From the NCBI RefSeq assembly GCF_947497915.1, contig NZ_CANMIJ010000001.1, forward strand, positions 1,113,611-1,177,610: DNA of 64,000 nt, written 5' to 3'. Below, in pieces: positions 25,712 to 34,840 of this stretch. The notes under the pieces were generated by a model that was given only the letters and a program-made list of their open reading frames with translations, did no database searches and had not been told where the DNA came from. The stretch's first letter is position 1. Each line of letters begins with the position of its first letter. Made by a program: the position numbers and the translations under genes. This DNA is from an uncultured Erythrobacter sp. (lineage in GTDB: Bacteria; Pseudomonadota; Alphaproteobacteria; Sphingomonadales; Sphingomonadaceae).

Positions 25712-26859
25712 GCGTCTACCAAGGTGTCGGCTACGATTTCGCCGAGAAGCCCGTCGAGCAGCGGGCGGCCTTGCGTGGTCACGCCAATCCGGTCCGCGTC
25801 TTCCCACATCAATCCAAGCTTGCGATATTGATCGACCTTGTCTGCTTTGATCAACGCGTCGGTTTGCATGCCAAATCGCGCAGACAATGCGCCAATATCT
25901 ATGCCTTTTGTCAGGCGGAGTCCCATAAGCAACGCCTCTGCAGCCTGATCGCTGGCCGAAAGCATTCGTTGTTCAGCGATCCCATGGCCGCGCCGCTCGA
26001 CAGCGTTCAGGAAATTCTCTGGTTTCTTGTGCCGCGTAGTGGCGAAACCGCCGCGCCGTCCATGCGCCCCGGGGCCAATGCCGGCATAATCCTGATACCG
26101 CCAATAGGTAAGATTGTGCCTGCTTTCCTCACCGACTCGCGCGTGATTGCTGGTTTCATAAGCTGGCAAACCGGCCGCCTCGGTAAGCTCCTGCGTGATT
26201 GTAAAGAGCTCTGCGGCTGCATCGTCATCAAGCGGTGTGAACACGCCTCTGCGGACATCGGTGGCGAAGCGCGTGCCAGGCTCAATCGTCAATTGATAAA
26301 GCGACAGATGCGAAGTGCCGAAACCAATCGCTTTGCTTAGCTGCGATTTCCACTGGTCCGCTGTTTGGTCGGGCAAAGCATAGATCAGGTCGAAATTGAC
26401 CCGCGCAAAATGCTCCTGAGCTGTCTCAAGCGCGTCGAGCGCTTCTTGGCTATGATGCAGTCGGCCAAGCCATTGCAGCGTCGCATCATCGAGCGATTGC
26501 ACGCCAAGCGAAACTCGGTTGATCCCCGCACTAGAAAGTGACGCGAAATTTGCGGCCTCAACCGATGAAGGATTGGCCTCAAGAGTAATCTCGATGTCAG
26601 CCTCAAAGCCCCAAAGCTTTTCCGCTTCGTTCAGCAGTGATGCGGCCAGTTCAGGCGGCATAAGGGAAGGGGTGCCGCCGCCGAAGAAGATGGAAGTCAA
26701 CGCCTCTCCGCCTGCGGCGTCTGCCTCTGCGCGCATATCGGCCAGCAGCGCGGTTTCCCACGACGCCACATCCACCCGGTCGCGGACATGCGAATTGAAG
26801 TCGCAATAGGGGCATTTCTTCGCGCAGAAGGGCCAATGGATATAGAGTGCTTTCGCCAC
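25708..26859 (-). CDS. hemW: Radical SAM haem chaperone HemW
   Basis: A 383-residue radical SAM protein. It opens with LYIHWPFCAKKCPYCDFNSH, whose three cysteines bind the 4Fe-4S cluster, followed by FFGGGTPSLMPP and EITLEANPSSVE. The C-terminal part carries the HemW domain, with NLTYWRYQDYAGIGPGAHG. HemW delivers haem to respiratory enzymes and is often misnamed a coproporphyrinogen III oxidase; the true HemN-type Cys pattern is not present. The start is GTG at 26859. It is followed by xerC with a small overlap. Confidence 0.93.
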   Translation of the reverse strand: MAKALYIHWPFCAKKCPYCDFNSHVRDRVDVASWETALLADMRAEADAAGGEALTSIFFGGGTPSLMPPELAASLLNEAEKLWGFEADIEITLEANPSSVEAANFASLSSAGINRVSLGVQSLDDATLQWLGRLHHSQEALDALETAQEHFARVNFDLIYALPDQTADQWKSQLSKAIGFGTSHLSLYQLTIEPGTRFATDVRRGVFTPLDDDAAAELFTITQELTEAAGLPAYETSNHARVGEESRHNLTYWRYQDYAGIGPGAHGRRGGFATTRHKKPENFLNAVERRGHGIAEQRMLSASDQAAEALLMGLRLTKGIDIGALSARFGMQTDALIKADKVDQYRKLGLMWEDADRIGVTTQGRPLLDGLLGEIVADTLVDA

Positions 26860-27027
26860 ATTCTTCCTATGCGGTGGTCACGCTAAAAAGCCAATCGATC
26901 AGTTTGTCCCGCTTTCCGAACCTGTTGTGCGTGAGAAGGGAGAAAAGCGCGCCAAGTGGTTTTGACTAACGCGCATTAAGCATGGTTCTTCAATCCATGT
27001 TTTACAAAGCCAGTCAGAGGCAATTTC

Positions 27028-27690
27028 ATGAAAACGGGCTCGAAAATGTTCCACACGACTGGCATCTTGATTGTTTCATTGGCGAGCGCGCTAACGGCAT
27101 GTGGCGGCGGCGAATCTCCTGCGCCAAGCGCCAGTTCTGGAGGACTTGCGCCTTCGCCGAGCCCGTCTCCATCACCAAGTCCGTCTCCTAGCCCATCGCC
27201 ATCCCCTAGCCCGTCTCCTTCGCCGTCTAGTGGGACGGCATCATCGGGACAGGAACAAATGCTTCAAGTCATGTTGCGCGAACACAATCTGGCGCGCCAA
27301 GAAGTCGGCACCCCCGATCTGGTCTTAGACGAAGATCTGAACGCTCAGGCGCTCGCCTTTGCCGAGGAATTGGCGTCCACTGGCCGGTTTGAACATAGCG
27401 CCAGAAGCACGCGTGAAGGGCAGGGCGAGAACCTATGGGCGGGCACCGAGGGCGCATTTTCTTATGAGACAATGGCTGCTGGATGGATCGACGAGAAGCA
27501 ATATTACATCCACGCAGCCTTTCCATATGTCAGCAGCACTGGCCGCTGGCAGGATGTCGGCCATTATACGCAGATTATTTGGCGCAATACGACGGCATTG
27601 GGCTGCGGCATTGCGACCGGGAACGGGCGTGATGTGTTGGTCTGCCGGTATAGCCCGCCGGGCAATTTCGTGGGGCAATACGCCTACTAA
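27028..27690 (+). CDS. CAP/SCP-domain lipoprotein with Pro-Ser linker
   Basis: A 220-residue exported protein. A lipobox LTAC (about residues 22-25) is followed by a Gly/Ser linker and 13 tandem Pro-Ser dipeptides (residues 42-67). A CAP (PR-1-like) domain fills the rest: LREHNLARQEVGTPDLV, then FEHSARSTREGQGENLWAG with the first His/Glu, HYTQIIWRNTTALGCGIA with the second His/Glu pair, and VCRYSPPGNFVGQ. CAP proteins in bacteria have been linked to sporulation coats, calcium binding and unknown extracellular roles. The Pro-Ser stretch should be a stiff spacer from the membrane. It is convergent with rdgB, with no gap between them. Confidence 0.88.
   Translation: MKTGSKMFHTTGILIVSLASALTACGGGESPAPSASSGGLAPSPSPSPSPSPSPSPSPSPSPSPSPSSGTASSGQEQMLQVMLREHNLARQEVGTPDLVLDEDLNAQALAFAEELASTGRFEHSARSTREGQGENLWAGTEGAFSYETMAAGWIDEKQYYIHAAFPYVSSTGRWQDVGHYTQIIWRNTTALGCGIATGNGRDVLVCRYSPPGNFVGQYAY
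27151..27228 (+). repeat. Tandem Pro-Ser coding repeat
   Basis: Thirteen 6-base Pro-Ser units encode the linker of the CAP lipoprotein. Synonymous codons vary between units (CCG, CCT, CCA and TCT, TCG, TCA, AGC, AGT), so the protein repeat is maintained while the DNA is not a perfect microsatellite. Confidence 0.85.
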
Positions 27691-28320
27691 TCAGACACCG
27701 AATTGATCAGTGACCAATTTTGCAAAGGCATCGGCGCGGTGGCTTACCGCGTGCTTTTCCGCAGGATCGATCTCAGCGAAAGTTTGCTCGCGGCCCTGCG
27801 GAATGAAAACCGGATCATATCCAAAGCCCATTTTGCCGCGCGGCGGCCATGTCAGCGATCCCGGGCATTTCCCTTCATAAACGGCATGCTCGCCGTCAGG
27901 CCACGCGACCGCAAGAACGCAGTGAAACGCAGCTGAGCGGTCGGCATTCGGGCCCTCCTGCTGCAAAAGCCCTTCGACTTTACCCATGGCCATATACCAA
28001 TCACGGCCCGGTTCCCCTTCGAACCATTGCCGTTCTGCCCAATCGGCGGTGTAGACACCCGGACGTCCGTCAAGAGCATCGACGCCTAATCCGCTATCAT
28101 CGGCCAAGGCGGCCAGACCCGATGCCTCAGCCGCAGCGCGTGCTTTGACCAGAGCATTTTCGGCAAAGGTCTTTCCGGTTTCGGCAGGTTCCGGCAGGCC
28201 AAGCGAGCCTGCCGAAATGCACTTCATGCCATAAGGATCGAGCAGAGCCGAAATCTCTTTCAACTTGCCCGAATTGTGGGTCGCGATCACAAGCGACCCG
28301 CCACCCAACTTACGTGTCAT
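27691..28320 (-). CDS. rdgB: RdgB/HAM1-type XTP/dITP pyrophosphatase
   Basis: This roughly 209-residue protein hydrolyses non-canonical purine triphosphates such as dITP and XTP to keep them out of DNA and RNA. The core is [19 protein letters not shown], then [24 protein letters not shown], then [18 protein letters not shown], and AVSHRADAF. The ATG at 28320 overlaps the end of rph by four bases, a common rph-rdgB arrangement. The frame continues to 28359, but that part lies inside rph. Confidence 0.95.
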   Translation of the reverse strand: MTRKLGGGSLVIATHNSGKLKEISALLDPYGMKCISAGSLGLPEPAETGKTFAENALVKARAAAEASGLAALADDSGLGVDALDGRPGVYTADWAERQWFEGEPGRDWYMAMGKVEGLLQQEGPNADRSAAFHCVLAVAWPDGEHAVYEGKCPGSLTWPPRGKMGFGYDPVFIPQGREQTFAEIDPAEKHAVSHRADAFAKLVTDQFGV

Positions 28321-29030
28321 TTTACTGCGTCCAATTGCGCCTTGAAGATGCCGTCGCATCCGATTTTTGCGAGGCGAAGGAGGCGAAGTAGGCCTTCTTC
28401 ATCGTAAGTTGCCCCTTCGGCGGTGGCCTGCGCCTCCGCAATCTGACCGCCTTCGATCAATACAAAGTTCGCATCAGCTTGAGCGTTGGAGTCTTCGGGA
28501 TAGTCGAGGTCCAGCACCGGAGTGCCTTCATATATCCCGCAGGAGATCGCTGCGACTTGACCGGTAATCGGGTCCTGTTTGATCGCGCCGCTTTCCATCA
28601 AGCTGTTGACGGCCAATCGAAGCGCAACCCAAGCGCCGGAGATCGACGCGGTGCGTGTTCCGCCATCGGCTTGAATTACGTCACAATCGAGCGTGATTTG
28701 ACGCTCGCCGAGCTTCTCCAAGTCAACGACAGCCCGCAAAGAACGTCCGATAAGGCGTTGAATTTCCTGTGTTCGGCCCGATTGCTTGCCGCGAGCAGCT
28801 TCACGGCTACCGCGGGTGTGCGTTGCGCGGGGAAGCATCGAGTATTCGCCTGTGACCCAGCCTTCGCCTTTACCGCGAAGCCAAGGCGGGATGCGTTCTT
28901 CAACAGAGGCTGTGCAAAGCACTTTGGTATCGCCAAAACTGATCAGGCAAGAGCCCTCGGCGTGTTTGGTGTAGCCGGTTTCGATAGTGATAGCGCGCAT
29001 CTCGTCTGGCGCGCGTCCTGAAGGGCGCAT
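28317..29030 (-). CDS. rph: Ribonuclease PH
   Basis: RNase PH is a phosphorolytic 3'-5' exonuclease that trims tRNA precursors. The 237-residue protein starts [19 protein letters not shown] and shows [71 protein letters not shown] and [18 protein letters not shown]. All these stretches are conserved in the family. The ATG at 29030 is chosen; the frame upstream to 29093 has no similarity. It is divergent from hrcA, about 96 bases away, and coupled to rdgB downstream. Confidence 0.97.
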   Translation of the reverse strand: MRPSGRAPDEMRAITIETGYTKHAEGSCLISFGDTKVLCTASVEERIPPWLRGKGEGWVTGEYSMLPRATHTRGSREAARGKQSGRTQEIQRLIGRSLRAVVDLEKLGERQITLDCDVIQADGGTRTASISGAWVALRLAVNSLMESGAIKQDPITGQVAAISCGIYEGTPVLDLDYPEDSNAQADANFVLIEGGQIAEAQATAEGATYDEEGLLRLLRLAKIGCDGIFKAQLDAVK

Positions 29031-29126
29031 TCTGTAAGCTCCTGCTTGGTTTGATTCGTCTTGGGCTGGGGTGTGGAGGGGATGGTGACGCATCGCAAGG
29101 CTTGGCGAATGGCAATCCTACGCTAA

Positions 29127-30191
29127 ATGGGGACTATGGCTTCACCACCGATCACCGAACTGACCGAGCGCGCCCGCGAGATATTTCGGCGCGTGGTTGA
29201 AGGATATATCGACAGCGGCCAACCCGTCGGCTCGAAAACGCTGGCGTCTGACGGCACTCTGAATCTGTCGTCCGCTTCGATTAGATCAGTACTCGCAGAT
29301 CTTGAGGGACTTGGTTTGCTCGCGGCGCCTCATACGAGTGCAGGCCGTCTGCCAACAGACGCGGGCCTGCGCATATTTGTCGATGGCATGATGCGCGTTG
29401 CGGAACCTACGAGTGAGGAGCGGGCGCAGATCGAAGCGCGCCTTTCCGAGAATGGCCCGGTAGAGCATGCACTGCAGCAGGCGAGCGCGCTTTTGTCTGA
29501 TTTGTCAGGGGCGGCCGGGATGGTGATGGTGCCGACCCGCGAGCATAAGCTTGCGCAGTTCAACTTGGTCGATCTGGGACAGGGCAGAGCGCTTGCCGTA
29601 CTTGTCGGAGAGGATGGCGGGGTAGAAAACCGCGTTGTCGAGTTTGGCGGTCAACTAACCCCGGGCTCATTGGATCGCGCGACGAATTACATAACGGCAC
29701 GGCTTTCCGGACGGACTTTGGCTGAAGCTTCGCAAACCATGCGGGCAGAGATCGCGTCCGGACAAACACAGCTTGATGATGCGAGCAGAGATTTGGTCGA
29801 ACGCGGGCTTGCCGTCTGGAGCGAAGATGCGAACGAACGACCGGTTTTGATCGTTCGAGGCGCAGCCAACCTGCTCGATGAAAACGCCTTGGACGACATC
29901 GACCGTGTACGTTCACTCCTTGACGATCTGGAGGACAAGCAATCGGTCGCGAGCGTGCTTGAAAGCGCCCGCGAGGCGGATGCAACACGCATTTTCATTG
30001 GTAGCGAGAACCGGTTATTCGGCCTCTCAGGCTCTTCAGTTATCGCTTCACCTTACCGCGACCGGGAGGGCCGCGTGGTCGGAGTTCTGGGGGTGATCGG
30101 GCCAACAAGGTTGAATTACGCGCGTGTGGTACCCATGGTTGATTTAACAGCAAGATCGCTTGGCCGTTCGCTGGACAAGCTCATCGTTTAG
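29127..30191 (+). CDS. hrcA: Heat-inducible transcription repressor HrcA
   Basis: HrcA represses groESL and sometimes dnaK by binding the CIRCE inverted repeat, and is tuned by GroEL. The 354-residue protein has an N-terminal winged helix (ITELTERAREIFRRVVEGYIDSGQPVGSKTL, cited by its ends) and LSSASIRSVLADLEGLGLL, then the central and C-terminal domains ending with RLNYARVVPMVDLTA. A second ATG at 29136 is equally possible. No CIRCE repeat was found in the window, so its targets probably lie elsewhere. grpE follows after 17 bases in the same operon. Confidence 0.94.
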   Translation: MGTMASPPITELTERAREIFRRVVEGYIDSGQPVGSKTLASDGTLNLSSASIRSVLADLEGLGLLAAPHTSAGRLPTDAGLRIFVDGMMRVAEPTSEERAQIEARLSENGPVEHALQQASALLSDLSGAAGMVMVPTREHKLAQFNLVDLGQGRALAVLVGEDGGVENRVVEFGGQLTPGSLDRATNYITARLSGRTLAEASQTMRAEIASGQTQLDDASRDLVERGLAVWSEDANERPVLIVRGAANLLDENALDDIDRVRSLLDDLEDKQSVASVLESAREADATRIFIGSENRLFGLSGSSVIASPYRDREGRVVGVLGVIGPTRLNYARVVPMVDLTARSLGRSLDKLIV

Positions 30192-30208
30192 ACGGAATAT
30201 CAAAAGAC

Positions 30209-30805
30209 ATGATCGACAATGACAAGCCGCAGGATGACGCGGCGAACGAAGACGTAGCCGCAGAATTGAAAGGCGTGCCTGAGGAATTTCTTTCGGACGA
30301 GGAAGGTGCCGAAGAAGCTGGCGCAGATGACCTGAGCGAAGCGTTAGAAGCGCTGCGCCGAGATCTGGACGAAGCCAAACAGGAAACGCTCTACGCCAAA
30401 GCCGACACGCAGAATGTGCGCCGACGCGCTGAGAAAGATATTCAGGACGCGCGCAATTATGCCGCGACAGGCTTTGCTCGCGACGTGTTGAGCGTATGGG
30501 ACAATCTCTCCCGCGCGGTCGAGGCGATCCCGGAAAGCCTACGCGAAGACGAGAAGATGAAAGGTCTTGTCGTTGGCATCGAAGCGACCCAGCGTGAGCT
30601 TGAAAAAGTATTCAAGCAGAACGGTATCGAGCGTATCGCGGCGATGGATATGCCGCTCGACCCAAACCAGCATCAGGCGATGATGGAAGTGCCCACGGAC
30701 GATAAAGAGCCGGGCACCATCGTTCAGGAAATGCAATCAGGCTGGATGATCAAAAACAGGCTGCTTCGCCCCTCCATGGTTGGGGTCGCGAAAAAGCCGG
30801 ATTGA
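30209..30805 (+). CDS. grpE: Nucleotide exchange factor GrpE
   Basis: GrpE drives ADP release from DnaK. The 198-residue protein has an acidic N-terminal tail, a long coiled coil (residues about 45-90), and the conserved C-terminal four-helix and beta domain with GLVVGIEATQRELEKVFKQNGI, MDLPLDPNQHQAMM-like MPLDPNQHQAMMEV, and IVQEMQSGWMIKNRLLRPSMV (cited by its ends). It lies right behind hrcA and about 2 kb upstream of dnaK-dnaJ. Confidence 0.96.
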   Translation: MIDNDKPQDDAANEDVAAELKGVPEEFLSDEEGAEEAGADDLSEALEALRRDLDEAKQETLYAKADTQNVRRRAEKDIQDARNYAATGFARDVLSVWDNLSRAVEAIPESLREDEKMKGLVVGIEATQRELEKVFKQNGIERIAAMDMPLDPNQHQAMMEVPTDDKEPGTIVQEMQSGWMIKNRLLRPSMVGVAKKPD

Positions 30806-30816
30806 TCGCGCTCCGC

Positions 30817-31485
30817 TTACCCAAAATCGGGTAGCGGGCTTGCTTCGATATCTGCAATCAGTTGCTTGTTCATCGCGGATTTGTTCGCGTTGAATGCGCC
30901 TGCGTTGAGGCTCTTCATGTGGGTCAGGCTGGCTTCGAGCGCCGCGTCGACCGCATCGGGGGCCACGACGTTCTGGAAGTAACCGACTGTTCGGGCAGCC
31001 TGCGGTGCAAACATCTCTGAGGTCGCAACAGCTTTTCGGCCATGCGGGTTCAAACGGGCGGCTCCCAATATCATTGGATAGATCGGGAGAGCCATGCCAA
31101 TGGCGCTTTCGTTCATACCAGTAACAAATTCACCTTCAGTGCCGATTGCGTGGTCAGCCGCGAGCATCAGGAATGCGCCCATCGGATAAGCGTGGCCTTC
31201 GCAGACAGTGATGACGGGAGCCGGGTGACGAAGAATTGCGAGGATCGCGTCTTTGCCTGCCTGCAATTGCGCGGTCGCGATTTCTGGACCGGCGCCGAAC
31301 CCTTTGAGATCGAATCCGGCTGAAAAAATGCCTTTGCGGCCCCGAATTGCGACCGGGCCGAAATCGCCGGCACAATCAGCGAGCGCGGCAACAAGCGCGT
31401 CGAGTTTCTCTTTGTTCAGAGCGTTCACTTTGCCATCATCCATGGTGATGATGTGCGTGCCGTCTTTGGTTTCTACCGTGATCAT
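30817..31485 (-). CDS. Enoyl-CoA hydratase/isomerase family (crotonase) protein
   Basis: A 222-residue crotonase-fold protein, shorter than the typical 255-260. The oxyanion-hole stretches are present: IRGRKGIFSAGFDLKGF and VCEGHAYPMGAFLMLAADHAIG. The usual catalytic glutamates of hydratases are not obvious at the expected sites: NESAIGMALP replaces the E-x-G region, so isomerase or other acyl-CoA chemistry is possible. A ribosome-binding GGGAG precedes the ATG at 31485. It is convergent with grpE and may form a small operon with nothing else. Confidence 0.85.
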   Translation of the reverse strand: MITVETKDGTHIITMDDGKVNALNKEKLDALVAALADCAGDFGPVAIRGRKGIFSAGFDLKGFGAGPEIATAQLQAGKDAILAILRHPAPVITVCEGHAYPMGAFLMLAADHAIGTEGEFVTGMNESAIGMALPIYPMILGAARLNPHGRKAVATSEMFAPQAARTVGYFQNVVAPDAVDAALEASLTHMKSLNAGAFNANKSAMNKQLIADIEASPLPDFG

Positions 31486-31594
31486 GTGTCGCTCCCGAAA
31501 AATTTAATTACACGATTACCGCGGATTTTGCCGGATTCAACGTGAATTTATGGTGCCGTTACGGCGCGCTGCGTCACTCCAATTGAGAGTGCTG

Positions 31595-32089
31595 CTATTT
31601 AAGCGTTGCGCCGTCGAAATTGACCAGAATGTCAAAGGCCGCTTTGTCAGACACCCCTGCCACTTTCGCTCCGTGACGCAGCCAGAATGCGTGTTTCACG
31701 ATCTCTGCCTGTTGCTCGATCCCGTATTGCGCAAAGGGCTGTCCGGGTTTGAGGTGGTATCCATAACGGCAAAACGGATGACGGTTGAGTATTAGATACC
31801 AATCACCGCGTGTTTGCGTCTGCCAGACATGGGTCAATTCATGCATCAGATGGCCTTGTTTGACCAAATTTGCGGAAGAGAAATCTTCGCAATAGGCATC
31901 GCCTTTCGGGTGAAAGTGCAAGTGCCCCCGCGGCGCCATCGTGATGCGCCGTGGTTGAAACGGGAAGAATTTGCGCCGCTTCAATTTGACCACACCGTAG
32001 TCAATCGCATCGCCAAAAACAGTCCGGGCGAGAGTGACCTCGCCCGGTGTTAGATGCCGTTCACCGCCAACCGGACAGGCGGGCAGCAA
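31595..32089 (-). CDS. 'Vgr-related' protein with HExxH metallopeptidase-like motif
   Basis: About 164 residues. The central motif HELTHVWQ is a zinc-peptidase HExxH; a glutamate in GIEQQAEIVKHAF about 50 residues on could be the third ligand. Other conserved stretches are LTPGEVTLARTVFGDAIDY and RHPFCRYGYHL. This pattern matches proteins called 'vgr-related' in sphingomonads; the function is unknown. No ATG or GTG opens the frame: it begins at TTG (32089) or at a CTG slightly upstream that has GAGG ahead of it. It follows the PCu(A)C gene on the same strand by about 30 bases. Confidence 0.75.
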   Translation of the reverse strand: MLPACPVGGERHLTPGEVTLARTVFGDAIDYGVVKLKRRKFFPFQPRRITMAPRGHLHFHPKGDAYCEDFSSANLVKQGHLMHELTHVWQTQTRGDWYLILNRHPFCRYGYHLKPGQPFAQYGIEQQAEIVKHAFWLRHGAKVAGVSDKAAFDILVNFDGATLK

Positions 32090-32121
32090 TTCGGTCTTTT
32101 GAACAGGCAGTGCAGCCTCGC

Positions 32122-32652
32122 TCAGCTGTCTTCCCCATCTCCTGCGGCGCGTTCATCACCCGCGGCAAGGACATCGGCTTCGAAAGTGTGCGTTTGTCCG
32201 CCCATGACAGAAAGCGTGACTTCCGCTTTATCGCCTGGTTTCAGATCGGCCGATGGTTCGAATGCCATGATGTGTAGGCCGCCCGGCTTGAAAGCGACTT
32301 TCTTTCCATTGGTTAGCGGGATTGGCAGTGCTTCCATCATCTGCACTTTGAAGTCATATTCGCCGTAATCGTGCAGTGTCGCGCTCGCGGTGTTTGCTAC
32401 GCTCGCGCTGTTGATAGAGAGGCCGCGATCGGCCTCGTAAGTGAGATCGAAGTAGACGGCAGCGGGGTTGCCTTGGACCGCGTTCAAAACCATGCGTGGG
32501 TTTTCGATGTTGAAACCTGGGATCGTTCCGGCGACTTCCTCGACGGGCGCATCGGCTTCACCGCCACAAGCAGAAAGCAACATTGCACTGCCCAAAGCGC
32601 CTGCCATCAGCACGGTTTTAAGCGAGCGACCGCGATTGATTGTCATGTTCAT
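32122..32652 (-). CDS. PCu(A)C-family copper chaperone lipoprotein
   Basis: A 176-residue exported protein with lipobox LLSAC. The copper site pattern H-x-nM-x-nH-x-M is seen as TLHDYGEY ... KVQMMEAL ... GGLHIM, which is the PCu(A)C arrangement. Family members carry copper(I) in the periplasm, for example to the CuA or CuB centre of cytochrome oxidase. The start is ATG at 32652, with an internal ATG two codons on. The gene is divergent from dnaK, about 180 bases away. Confidence 0.9.
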   Translation of the reverse strand: MNMTINRGRSLKTVLMAGALGSAMLLSACGGEADAPVEEVAGTIPGFNIENPRMVLNAVQGNPAAVYFDLTYEADRGLSINSASVANTASATLHDYGEYDFKVQMMEALPIPLTNGKKVAFKPGGLHIMAFEPSADLKPGDKAEVTLSVMGGQTHTFEADVLAAGDERAAGDGEDS

Positions 32653-32700
32653 TGGTGTTGTCCCCTCTTCTGACAGGATGAAAACTAGTGCGTGCGATCT

Positions 32701-32728
32701 CTTGTGCCAAGCAAAACCGCACCTATAT
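32701..32728 (+). promoter_or_regulatory. Sigma-32 (RpoH) heat-shock promoter of dnaK
   Basis: CTTG (32701-32704), a 17-base spacer, then CCTATAT (32722-32728). This matches the alphaproteobacterial RpoH consensus CTTG-N17/18-CYTAT. It would give a leader of about 95 bases before the dnaK ATG. Confidence 0.75.
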
Positions 32729-32830
32729 CCCGCTCATAATCGAGCCGCCGAGGCGCTTTGCCCATAGGATATTCAACCGGGGAAGCGCACGAAGGCGGTG
32801 TCCAACAAACTCCAAATGGATGGGGAAATA

Positions 32831-34762
32831 ATGGGTAAAGTAATCGGTATTGACCTCGGCACGACCAATAGCTGTGTCTCTGTAATGGACGGCGGTAAGC
32901 CGAAGGTAATCGAAAATTCCGAAGGCGCGCGTACGACGCCTTCTATTGTCGCCTTTACAAAAGACGGCGAACGGTTGATCGGTCAGCCGGCCAAGCGCCA
33001 GGCAGTGACCAATCCCGACAACACTCTTTTCGCGATTAAACGTCTGATCGGTCGCCGGTTCGACGATCCGCTTACGAAGAAAGATATGGAACTCGTCCCA
33101 TACGACATCGTCAAAGGCAAAAACGGCGATGCATGGGTTGAGGCAAGCGGCGAAGAATATTCGCCAAGTCAGGTTTCCGCTTTCATTCTCCAAAAGATGA
33201 AAGAGACCGCTGAGAGCTATCTTGGCGAAACCGTTGAGCAGGCCGTTATCACGGTTCCAGCCTACTTCAACGATGCTCAGCGTCAGGCGACTAAAGATGC
33301 AGGCCAAATCGCTGGCCTCGAAGTGCTCCGTATTATCAACGAGCCAACGGCTGCTGCGCTTGCGTATGGCATGGACAAGGAAGACGGCAAAACCATCGCG
33401 GTCTATGACCTTGGCGGCGGTACGTTCGACGTATCCGTGCTCGAAATCGGAGACGGCGTGTTCGAAGTGAAATCGACCAATGGCGACACGTTCCTTGGCG
33501 GTGAAGACTTCGATAATGCGATTGTTGAATGGCTCGCGGAGCAGTTCAACAAGAAAGAAAGCATGGACCTGAAGACCGACAAGCTCGCTCTTCAACGTCT
33601 GAAAGAAGCGGCTGAAAAGGCGAAGATCGAACTTTCGAGCTCGGCCACGACCGAAGTCAACTTGCCGTTTATCACAGCGCGCATGGAAGGTGGTTCTTCC
33701 ACGCCATTGCACCTTGTCGAAACAATCAGCCGCTCTGACCTCGAAAAGATGGTCGGTGATCTGATCAACCGTACGCTTGATCCTTGCAAAAAGGCTCTTT
33801 CAGATGCGGGCGTTTCGAAAGACGAAATCGACGAAGTGATCCTCGTTGGCGGTATGACCCGCATGCCGAAAGTTCGCGAAGTCGTTGAGAAATTCTTCGA
33901 AGCCAAGCCGCACACCGGCGTGAACCCGGACGAAGTCGTTGCCATGGGCGCCGCTATTCAAGCCGGCGTGTTGCAGGGAGACGTTAAAGACGTTCTGCTG
34001 CTCGACGTGACACCGCTGTCGCTCGGCATTGAAACTCTCGGCGGCGTGTTCACTCGCATGATCGATCGCAACACCACGATCCCGACCAAGAAGACGCAGA
34101 CGTATTCGACGGCTGAAGACAATCAGCAGGCCGTGACGATCAAAGTCTTCCAAGGCGAACGTGAGATGGCGGCTGATAACAAGCTTCTGGGCAACTTTGA
34201 CCTTGTTGGCATCCCGCCTGCACCGCGCGGTGTTCCGCAAGTGGAAGTGACGTTCGATATCGACGCCAACGGCATCGTATCGGTTGCCGCTAAGGATAAA
34301 GGCACCGGCAAAGAACAAACGATCAAGATTCAGGCGTCGGGCGGTCTTTCGGACAACGACATCGATCAGATGGTTCAGGATGCGGAGAAATTCGCCGACG
34401 AAGACAAGAAGCGCAAGGAAGCGGCAGAAGCTCGCAACCAAGCCGACAGCCTCGTTCATGCAACCGAGAAGCAGCTCGAAGAGCACGGCGACAAAGTTGA
34501 CGCGGACACCAAATCGGCTGTCGAGGAAGCTCTTGCAGCGACCAAGACTGCGCTCGAAGGTGATGACGGCGAAGAGATCAGCGCGAAAGCGCAGGCCTTG
34601 ACTGAAGCGGCCATGAAAATGGGCCAGCAAATCTACGAGCAGGAGCAGGCAGCTGCACCTGAAGGCGGAGAAGCAGGCGCTGATACAGCTGCCGAAGAAG
34701 CGGCAGACGAAGACGTCGTCGATGCCGAATTCTCCGAGGTCGACGAAGACAAAAAGGACTAA
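32831..34762 (+). CDS. dnaK: Chaperone DnaK (Hsp70)
   Basis: A 643-residue Hsp70 chaperone. The ATPase domain starts [14 protein letters not shown] and shows [28 protein letters not shown] and [11 protein letters not shown]. The substrate-binding domain follows from about residue 390 ([16 protein letters not shown]), and an acidic Ala/Glu-rich tail ends in the [10 protein letters not shown] signature. The ATG at 32831 is the family start; upstream in-frame codons to 32798 are spurious. It has an RpoH-type promoter and is followed by dnaJ, with a hairpin terminator in between. Confidence 0.98.
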   Translation: MGKVIGIDLGTTNSCVSVMDGGKPKVIENSEGARTTPSIVAFTKDGERLIGQPAKRQAVTNPDNTLFAIKRLIGRRFDDPLTKKDMELVPYDIVKGKNGDAWVEASGEEYSPSQVSAFILQKMKETAESYLGETVEQAVITVPAYFNDAQRQATKDAGQIAGLEVLRIINEPTAAALAYGMDKEDGKTIAVYDLGGGTFDVSVLEIGDGVFEVKSTNGDTFLGGEDFDNAIVEWLAEQFNKKESMDLKTDKLALQRLKEAAEKAKIELSSSATTEVNLPFITARMEGGSSTPLHLVETISRSDLEKMVGDLINRTLDPCKKALSDAGVSKDEIDEVILVGGMTRMPKVREVVEKFFEAKPHTGVNPDEVVAMGAAIQAGVLQGDVKDVLLLDVTPLSLGIETLGGVFTRMIDRNTTIPTKKTQTYSTAEDNQQAVTIKVFQGEREMAADNKLLGNFDLVGIPPAPRGVPQVEVTFDIDANGIVSVAAKDKGTGKEQTIKIQASGGLSDNDIDQMVQDAEKFADEDKKRKEAAEARNQADSLVHATEKQLEEHGDKVDADTKSAVEEALAATKTALEGDDGEEISAKAQALTEAAMKMGQQIYEQEQAAAPEGGEAGADTAAEEAADEDVVDAEFSEVDEDKKD

Positions 34763-34782
34763 TGTCCTGATGGAAAACTATG

Positions 34783-34822
34783 CCGCCGCCAGTGCAATCC
34801 GCGCTGGCGGCGGATGGTTTTT
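34783..34822 (+). terminator. Terminator/attenuator between dnaK and dnaJ
   Basis: A 10-bp perfect stem (CCGCCGCCAG, 34783-34792, with CTGGCGGCGG, 34804-34813), extendable by three pairs, is followed by ATGGTTTTT. It sits in the 78-base gap between dnaK and dnaJ and should reduce dnaJ transcription relative to dnaK. Confidence 0.75.
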
Positions 34823-34840
34823 GGGACGGGCGAGGACCTG

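Noticed and set aside
29101..29124. CTTG with CTAAAT 18 bases later before hrcA, as an RpoH promoter
   Set aside because: The -10 match is weak and lies right on the start codon, so support is poor compared with the dnaK promoter.
32723..34630. Two long minus-strand frames opposite dnaK
   Set aside because: Shadows of a highly conserved gene; no ribosome-binding site or family match.
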